This document shows positions 19,137 through 28,100 of a stretch of 30,940 nt of DNA, in pieces. Each line of letters begins with the position of its first letter. Within the stretch, counting starts at the first letter, position 1. A program made the position numbers and the translations under genes. The notes beneath the pieces were generated by a model. It saw only the letters and a list, made by a program, of their open reading frames with translations. It was not told where the DNA came from and searched no databases. The stretch covers positions 1 through 30,940 of the forward strand of contig UZAE01012841.1 in the NCBI GenBank assembly GCA_900617975.1, read 5' to 3'. The stretch comes from Rodentolepis nana (lineage: Eukaryota; Platyhelminthes; Cestoda; Cyclophyllidea; Hymenolepididae).

Positions 19137-22100
19137 GTAAGTTCCTTTTTTCTTCATGGTCGATTACTTGCATACGGTGGTGTGTGTGTGTGTGTGTGTG
19201 TGTGTGTTGTGTGTGTGTGTGTGATTCGGTGGCGTCATCTGCATTTTCAGAAGTGACAAGACGATTTCCTGAGCAGTTATTGGTTATATTTCTTTAAAAT
19301 TCAAAATCTTGGCAAGTAATCCTTATAATTTGAAGTCACCAACTTATTTAACTTTCGCAAACTTTTATATATCCATTTATTATTTTTCGTTGGCTAAGAA
19401 TGACATCTAATGGCCTTTCCTTTTTATATTGTTTTAATATATTTGGCGAAGTGGATTTGGTGACATTCTAGTATTCTGCCTATTGTTCGTATTCCCCGCT
19501 GGAGAAATTTTTATCCCCTAACATCCGACATAGTTTGGAGTCTTGCAAACGTCTTGTTCATATTGCAATGGAAGCATTACGCGATATGCAGGGAAAGCTT
19601 GGTTTCTCAATAATTTCAAAGAATTTAATCTGTTCCTTCTTTTCCATACTGTTATTGTTCGAGAACGTTTTAGATCGGTTGCTATGATAGAACTATTGCA
19701 AAAATCTCTTTGCAAATTAGCCGCACTTGATGTCATTGATTACTGGTTTAGACTTGCACCCAGAAACATCAATTCCTTTTAGGGTTGTTTTACTTTTCCA
19801 CTAACTTGACCCACGACTTTTTTCTCCCTCCTAGATTCAATACACATGAATGGAGAAGACACCTTCTGTGTTCAAATCTGCCGCTTCCTATCCGACAATG
19901 AGGCAAAGTCCAATTCCCTCCTGGCAACGCATTTCAACTCCTCACATAGAGCTGTCTCTAGGTTTGCCGATGCTCTCGCTGGAATTGGCAAATTAGCCAC
20001 CTCAAAAATCTCCGTTGGAACCACGTTCTGTCTTGTGTAAGTTCTCTGGTCAAAATTAATCTCTAAAACTCGATCCTTTTCTACTGTGTATCATCTACTT
20101 CCTTTGCAGTCGGAGGTTTGTGACCGAAAAGGAGGCCTTTGATATTGTGAGAAGCACTAACAGTAAGTCCTTCCATAATCCCAATTCTCTATTTGTTTTC
20201 GTTCGATTCCATCCTTCCTTCCTTTTTTTCTTTTTGTAGATTCAAGAGGTTCAATTTCATTTTGTAAGTTTTAGTAGCTGTATTTTTTGATGCACTTGAT
20301 TATGTACCCCATAAATCGACTAACCCATTCACTAAATTCCTTATATAATTATATGTAATTGATGTTTTTTTTCTGCTTGTTTATCAATTAGCTAAATCGT
20401 TCCATTCAGGTGAGTGAGTGAGTGAGTGATCAATACCTGCATGTCACATATCTCCCTCTCACTTTTGGTGCCCCTTATTGTGCCTCTCTCTCATCACCCT
20501 TTCTTCCTCTTGTATTTTGTTTGTTTTCCTGGGTTCCAAAGCCTTGCCTATCGGATTAGTTTTTTTTTAGCAAATTTGATCGAAATAGTCACATAGTGAA
20601 CATCATTCTCTAAATAAAGCACCATTGAAAGGACATGTAGATCGAGGTGTAGGGAAGATAGAAGTATGAACTGATTAACACCCTGAATCGGATCTTCTCT
20701 TGTGACCTAACCTCAAGGGGTTTTGTGGACCAGGTCAATAATATTAAAATAAGTGGTACTGTTTTGTCTTAGAGGCTAGGCTAATTAATTGAATATATTC
20801 ATGGGGTGCTGTTACTCGTATTCAATGAATAACTTTTCCATATGAAGACTGACTGCCAAAGTAACTTTCTTTAGCCTAAGAGTTCTCTCCTATATGGAGG
20901 GTCAAGGGTCAAAGCCCACAAGACATACTCAACTGGTGTAATTATGACTTTTTCTGCATAGTTTATTATTTATAATTGCATTAATTTATGCGCCAATTTT
21001 CAAAAAAAGGGTAACCTGGCAACCGATTAGTTGATTTCTACTGAATGTGTTTGCATGTTCTTCTCTTTGCACTTTAACGCTTATTCCTTCTCTGTTTGCT
21101 GTTTCTTTTCATCTGTGTCCGTTGCATGTCCCCGAATGTCACCTTCATTTCGATCTAACTGAAAGTAGGTTAACCTTCACTCAAAACCTAACTAACCTTT
21201 TTTTTAATTCAATGATATCTCTGTTATTCGCAAAACAGACAATCAGCGAGAACAACGAAAAGCCTTCATTCTGGAGAACCTTGAGAAATTCCGCGTCTTT
21301 CCCTCTGTACCGGCTCTCCGGGCTCGAATCTGGGCCCATGAGGCAGCTCGTGGGTTGCCTGGCAAAATGGATAGGAAGTCTCTCTCTCGTATCGTCGCTG
21401 ATTTAGTTAAAGAAGCTCGGCTTAAGTTCATACACATGCAGATTATTGGCCGAAGGCATGATGGCACACCCCGACCTGTTGATGTAAGTAGACTTACATT
21501 GTTATCAGTAGTGTGTGTATGCTATGTACCTTAACTAGATTGCTCATAACTGCTATTTGTACATTGGCGAGCTATTGTTAGAGAATCCTTGAGAATCTGT
21601 TTATGCTCATCTTCTGCGCCTTTTATAACTCACAGCTGCAACTTGTATGCCACCCATCAATCGAGACGGATTCTCCAGAGTTAATTGATTGTGTATTGAG
21701 AGAAAAGAAACGTTACATGATGACACCGAGGAATTATGGAGCCCTGAAACCTGAGGAAGCTCTCATGCAAGCCCCAGAGGAGGATGAAGAGGAAGAGAAC
21801 TTGCGGACCAAATTTCCTCAAGCTGTCTCTTTGGATGTCTCTATCACTAAGAAGGTAGGTTTGACACCTTTCATTTCTCCTTTTTTATAATGGTCTAAAG
21901 TAGCTTTTGAATTCAGTGTTCACTTTAACCCCCCCCCCCTCCTTACACACCAAACAAGTGAACTTGAAGAGTATCTGCTTACTACAGTCTTTCCCTGAAT
22001 GAAATGTTCAAGAGGTGGATTGGACAGCTGTGTGTGTGGCGGACGAGCGTAGTGCATTGAGAGAGGAAGGAAAAGGTGATAGAAACTTTCAACACTGTTA

Positions 22101-25100
22101 CTCATAATCATTTCTTTCGCTTCATTTTAGGTTATTATACAGGTTGAGCAGTTTATGGTGGTGTGCTACGTTTAATCACTCGCTTTCAGCACTCTTCCCC
22201 CCCCCCTATTGCCTTGCACTTGTTCTTACTTTGTTTATTGAATTATCCATTGCCCTATGCAGGAAGAGTTTTGTTGGGGGTATTTGCAACTTGCGATGTC
22301 CTTACTAAGACTCCCAGGCTCATTGGCGGAGAGTGTGTGTCCACGATGCTTGGAACTTGTTATATTGCTTCTGGTTTCAACTTCCCCCTGATTGATATCT
22401 TTTTGCAGTCAAGAGTAGTTGAATGCGACTAGCATCGATGCATTTAGCGTATCATATTCAGCATGGTGGAATTGGAATGGGGAAACCACTACTAATAGGT
22501 TGAATATGCTTTTGGTGTCATTATGGAACAGCGTCGTGTGAGTTTCTGTGATGATTCCCCCTAAAGATGCAAATTGGATCGTGTTATAACCTATTATTTT
22601 TCATCGATTCGTCAAAGTATCTTAATGTTCATTCCAGGATGCTTGTTGTCAGGTGTCTTCTCTCATGAGCCCCAAAATAATAGTAATAATCAATTGTATG
22701 AATTTACTTGACCTCATCTTTTAAGTTCGCCTGATCTAATGAGCACTATCTCTTAATAGGCCGTGAGTGCAAGTATTTCACTGATTATGTGCTCTGTGCT
22801 ATATGCTCAAATTAATTAGCTTGTTTTTAAGCTTGATAGAGTTGGGGTCAACCTAGTGGTTGGATAAGATTTCATATTTGTAAACGTTTCTCTTGAGGCC
22901 ATTAATTAATCTCAGAAAAATCGTAATTTGTTCAAGGGAAGGATAGGTAAATTGTGACTCCAACGAGTTTATTTCAAGTCCAATTGGTTGACTTTTAGGC
23001 ACGCTTAAACCACCTCAAACAGATCACATTTCTTATGAAAGCTGTATAATCAGGCTTCATCACTTGTGCTCGAACCCTCATCCTCTTTCTTGGCAATTCT
23101 TTTCGTTTATCGGCTTAAGGAAAACTGACCTGACTTCGCTGCCTACAAAGCGGTTATACACTTTCACAAACCCCATCAGTGAACATCCAATTATTGTATG
23201 AGAGGATTTAGACCGGTTTCTATCTGACTCCTAATATATTATAAAGGCCACTGAAGTCAAGAACTGTAGAACCAGTCGTATCTGATCATGAAGAGGTGGG
23301 GGGGGGGGGGGGGGTATTAATAATCGTAACACTCTCTTTGGCAAGTCTCTTAATCATTCGTACTGATGTGAGAGGCCACTGCATAATTTCATATACCACC
23401 CAGTCATTATTTCTTCTTGTACTTTCAGGAAATGGAGCTTATTCGTCTGTCAGATAAAAATATATCCAAACTGCGAAGACGATGTCTACTACACAAATTC
23501 CTCTTTTATCTTCTCTACGAACTTCCACCTGATACCCAGAAGGTCCCATCCACGGTATGCTGAATTCGCATTAAGTAGTGTCTTATTACCCCTCTCCTTC
23601 TACACTCCTTTTATTGATGCCTTTTTTTCACCTTTTAGCCTGAATCCTGGGCACCGGTGTACAATCCCGACTCAGTGGAATATCGATATGTCCCCCCTCT
23701 CCCCCCTAGCACTGGTGAGTGCACGCATGTCTGATATCAAGTTATTGGCATTTAACTTGTCAGTGTTCATATAAATACTCTATTAGACATTAGTGAGTGA
23801 TATTAGTAATCTGCAAAGGCTGCAGCTCGTTACCCACCTCTACGTCCCCAGGCAATTGAAGTGGCCAAATGCACACCGAGTAAAGAGAGAAGGTGGGTTT
23901 GGTTTTCTTCTAAGGGGTCTCCAAGATGTGCTGCATTCATTGGCTCAAGTTATTTTTGGGCGTATTTGACCTCTTCAAGCACTATAACTGCGCACGAGGT
24001 GTGCTTCCAAATTTGTCAGAAATCGTCTCCTCACGACTATTTGATGTTCTTGGGGGAAATTTACTTTCTTTCTCTATTCCATACATTACACCAGGATAAT
24101 GAAATGAAGGTTAATGTTATGACCAATTAGAGGTATTGCGGTGTATTTCCATTAGACTCTGTCATTTCAGGTGTCAAGGGAAACCACTGCTGATACTTTT
24201 ACCAGAGCACTCCTCTACTAGCTTTGTGGGAAAACCTGTTCCCTCTCTCTATCTCTCTCTCTCTTTCTTAGTCACTTTTTTGTTTATCCCATTTCTTGTC
24301 GATAAATGTACGGTGAACGCGCCTTGAGTGAGCATTCGATTTTCACTAATTTGTTAGTACTCTAGGGCTTGAGGTGCATTTATTCACAGTCTCCTCGCGC
24401 GCTCGGAGTTGGCTTTGGGTTTGGGATTTTGATTTCTTGATTTCGAATCTCACTTGTCTTACTAGCGTCGGGTTGTTTCGGTTGGCTTGGTAGTTAAAAT
24501 ACTAATTTCCTTCCTAGGTGTTTCAGATACCGCATTCCTACTAATATAATTTAAGTAGCCCAAATTTTGCCCGAATATTAACCCCATTTTGTGCTTTAAA
24601 CACTGCCATCTGGGGGTTAGTTTTGGTAGATAGTTTAACGAAACAATTTATTGGCCCTTAGTTATTAGCATTTGATCACAAGAAATGGTTCGTTTTCCCT
24701 TTTGTTGTCATGATTTTCAATTATTCAACGGTGGAATTTGTTTGACTTCTGGTTAATTTATTAAATGTTAAAATACTAATTTCCTTCCTAGGTGTTTCAG
24801 ATACCGCATTCCTACTAATATAATTTAAGTAGCATGGATATTCAAGATCAATTTTTTGGTGTGTCATGATGCGTGAGAAGCAGTCTCAATTGGGTCGAGT
24901 TTTTATTCCTATTTGTGTAACTCATTTGGTAATTGTCAGTAGTTAAACACTTTGTTGTGTTTGATTGTTTCTCAGTTTGTTGTAGATACCACCACTGATT
25001 TCAGTTCTACTGGCCTGGCCAGTTTCGGAAGCATGGCAGTTAAATTTTTTAGGGGGTGTGAAGTAGTTGGCCAGTTGTATTAAGAAGCAGTCTGTTTCAT

Positions 25101-28100
25101 GTGCTGAGAGATTAAATGGTTGAAGGTTGAGTGAAGCCTAACACGTAGAAACTAGGACGAGTCACTGTTTGTTAATGCGACCTTACGCTATTCTCTCAAC
25201 CTAGATTTGGATGGAAGTGAGTCTGCTTTGTGGCTCTTTTTCTTTGCTCTCTGTCCTAACATTTCTATTTGACGTGAGTTAATATCCTCTTTTTTATTCA
25301 GTTCCAGGATGGTTAACACTACATGATATTCTCCAGTCAATGCCAATGGGTCTTTTCTTGTATCTCTCCTCACCAAACAACGCTCCCCGCATTCTACTCC
25401 AGTGGCTCTCTGTTCTCAAAGGTGGCGAAGCTAGTCTGCGTCCAGTTATTAAGAAAATCATCTCTTCTCAAGTGGAAGAAGCCAATGCTTTCTCGCCTTA
25501 TCGTGATCGTGCTTCTCTAGCCCCCGACGCTTTGAGGAGATTTGAACTCCTCCGAACTCCCATAGCCTATGTCCCCGTTCCGGGCGGTCACTCGGGGGGA
25601 CTCTACGCGTGGATAATGAGTCGACACAACATGAATAGGGTGTATAAACTCATTAGAGAGCTTTCTAGCCACGGTCTAGTCACTCTGAATGGTCAAACAA
25701 CCCAGGGTCATCTGCCTATGGTAAGGAGTTATTCTGGAAAGTTGCAATTATCAGCTGTAAGTTGGGGTATTGTTAGAAGTAGTAGTAGTAGTAGTAGTAG
25801 ATGTAATTGGCCTGTGTTGTGGAAATGCATGAGTCTGTTTGCGGTTCGTAGTTTGCTTCATTCCTCTTGCTTTTAAATTTCGTACTCTAGGTTTTATCTA
25901 GAATTCAAACAATTCTTGTGCTGTCAAAGTGCGGCGCCAACTTTAGGAGTTGGTGGTAATTTCTTATTTCTTGTCCCCTTGGAAGTCTATATTAATTGGA
26001 TCTAATCCCGACAGGCTAAGGCAGTTCTGTAGTTTGATAGGCTTAGATCTACCTCTATATATCTCATGCTCAATTAGAGGCTAATTTTCTTCAATATTCA
26101 TCCTGGATAATTAGCGACAAATTATCTATTTTAGGCAAATATTTATCTCCATCGAAAAGCGGTTATCCTTGATACGCGATTCGCAGCTCCAGCTCATCAC
26201 ATCGTTACAGATACCTCCAATTGTCCACTACTCAAGTATACTTTCAAAACTCCTGCAGATATCGATACCTACTGGCTTCATCTTCGGGCAATTCTCATGT
26301 ACACGCCTTTTGGCTTTTCTCGATTCTCTGATCCCGCTCTTGCCAACTTTGCAGATCTAGAACCCCCGGTATTGTCAGTGAAAAGTCTACGGGAAGTGTT
26401 GGTCCAAAATGACGAGTCCTACACCCCAACTCTACCCCAAATCTTGCCAACAACACTGAAAAGACCCACTCCTTCAGTTGTAAACACTGCTATTAGGGCG
26501 TTGGTTGATATTTACGAGACCAAGGTGGAGATGTTTGTCCTGAAAGGCGTTGGTGGTCTGCACGCGGCTTTGTACAAAGTTAAGGCTCCGTTTGAAGAGA
26601 TGGGATATGGTGTTAATGAACAAGGACTCTGTACACAATATCAGCCCCAATACCCTTCCCCTACCCTTCAAATGCAGCCCGCGGTTAGGGATTTTGAAAT
26701 GAGAATAATCCTTGGAGAGTTTGAACCGGGCTTAAAAACCATTGGAGATGGAGCTTTTTGGCCCTGGACTGTGCAGCTGTTCTTTGGTGAGTGAGATTAG
26801 TCTTCTTATCTGCCTATATGCAAGTTAGGTAAAGCTTGAGGCTAAATCAGTCGTCTGGAGTACGATAGCATGATTTTAATTAATTAATTAAGTAATGGCT
26901 GGATTGTTAATGGGCTTAATTCAATGGCAAATCGGGAACATGGCTCACCCAAATAAGCACTTGAGTTTTGCACCACGTGGAGGTAAGTCTTTCGTTCACC
27001 CCAGGTATTGGCTTACTCCTTAATTGGATCTCACTCACGTGCACTCGCTTTTCGCTCCGTGTTTCGGATGTAATTGGTCTCTCCCAGTGAGTGGGCATTT
27101 GCTTATTTATCAAAGGTCAATGCCTATGGGATTAAGGGAATAGCTCGAGGAATTTGTCTAGCTTTGATTGGTTCTCTCCTCAGATGTTTAATTAAATTCG
27201 CTCTTTATAGGCACAAATCCGGTGAAAGAGTTAGAATTACCACCAGAACATCCCGAGGGGTTATTTATATCGCGATCTCGTCGATATCCCTTCAGAATCA
27301 CTTCGACTGTTGATAAGGACACAGATGAGGAAGGTACACCAAGGAAAGATCATCGGCGCACTCGTAGCTATAGGTTAAGAAGCGCCAGAAAAAAGCTGCG
27401 GAGGATCAATTCAGATGGAGAATCTGCTGATGCCTCCGGATCTGATGCTGATAATGAAAATGACGATGGTGATCAAGGTGAAGGTGAGGAGGAGGAGGAG
27501 GGTGGATACAGTTCACCGTTTGAGGAATTGCAGCCTATTATTCAATCGAGAAAAAGACGTCTGCGCAAGAAGGCCTCTACGACACCTCACATTCATCGCA
27601 AAGCAAGTAAGTGCTACTTAAATATGCATAGTAATTAAAGTTAAACTTGTACTTTTTTAACTTTCTGCTTTCCGATTGTAGTTAGTCGCCGTTTCATATC
27701 AACGGACAAACGAGCATGTAAGTAATATTCCCTTCGTTTAATCCGAGGGTGTTTTCTCGTTAGCTAATTTTCGATAAAGTCTGTAATGCTCTAAGATACG
27801 GATATCGCTATCCGATTTTCGGTAAATGATAATTTCCCTTAAACTAACTGATTTTGGGCTTATTGTTGTAAGGTTCTTAGCTTTTTATCTTTTTATTATA
27901 AATTCTTTCCAGCATGTCATAATTCTTATTTTAACTTAGTGGATGAAAGAGATGTTGAAATACGCAACAGCTTGCATTCAAGGCGCGCTTGTTGGACTAA
28001 AATAGAAGATCAGCTGGTAAGGTTCCATTCACACTCGCTTATTCGCGGTTTTTTACTGTAAATAATATTGACAATTTTGTAATATCGCTCATTTCAGCTG

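Larger units (their letters stand above)
19835..21854 (+). other. GTF3C1: GTF3C1 exons 4-9, including two microexons
   Basis: Exon 4-5 (VQICRFLSDNEAKSNSLLAT, FNSSHRAVSRFADALAGIGK, LVRRFVTEKEAFDIV) parallels the human segment ending KYISCVFAEE. Exons 6 (20240-20263) and 7 (20392-20409) encode only NSRGSISF and SKSFHS-like stretches. Exon 8 (21239-21483) with ILENLEKFRVFPSVPALRAR and KMDRKSLSRIVADLVKEARL, and the start of exon 9 (LQLVCHPS), parallel human IIEAVTNLRLIESLFTIQK through VDLVVHPS, another winged-helix unit. Exon 9 then carries an acidic run (EEDEEEEN). Confidence 0.85.
23715..25301 (+). other. GTF3C1 intron 11 with a duplicated 67-bp segment
   Basis: A 1587-nt intron between exons joined inside a Gly codon. 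It contains a pair of identical 67-base direct repeats and CT-rich microsatellite sequence near 24240-24270. No gene is seen. Confidence 0.75.
23429..26786 (+). other. GTF3C1: GTF3C1 exons 10-13: central conserved region
   Basis: Exon 10 (KLRRRCLLHKFLFYLLYELP) matches human RLRVVHMFLWYLIYG. Exon 11 has YRYVPPLPPS against human MRYIPPIPV. Exon 12 (GWLTLHDILQSMPMGLFLYL) matches human GWALVSDILLCLPLSIFI and ends with a winged-helix-like KLIRELSSHGLVTLNG. Exon 13 (IYLHRKAVILDTR, DTYWLHLRAILMYTPFGFSR, FWPWTVQLFFG) matches the NAVIVDTT and ENYWFDLQCVCLNTPLG stretch and the aromatic motif further on. Exon 13 at 652 nt is one of the two longest. Confidence 0.88.

Noticed and set aside
19443..19782. 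An extra GTF3C1 exon inside intron 3 (open frames up to 79 codons)
   Set aside because: Exons 3 and 4 already join in phase. Candidate acceptors are weak, and the translations do not fit the human protein at that position apart from a short DV..YWF..L resemblance that is out of order.
22163..22432. An 89-codon open frame in intron 9
   Set aside because: It begins at a non-ATG or chance start, has no matching splice sites, and exons 9 and 10 join in phase without it.
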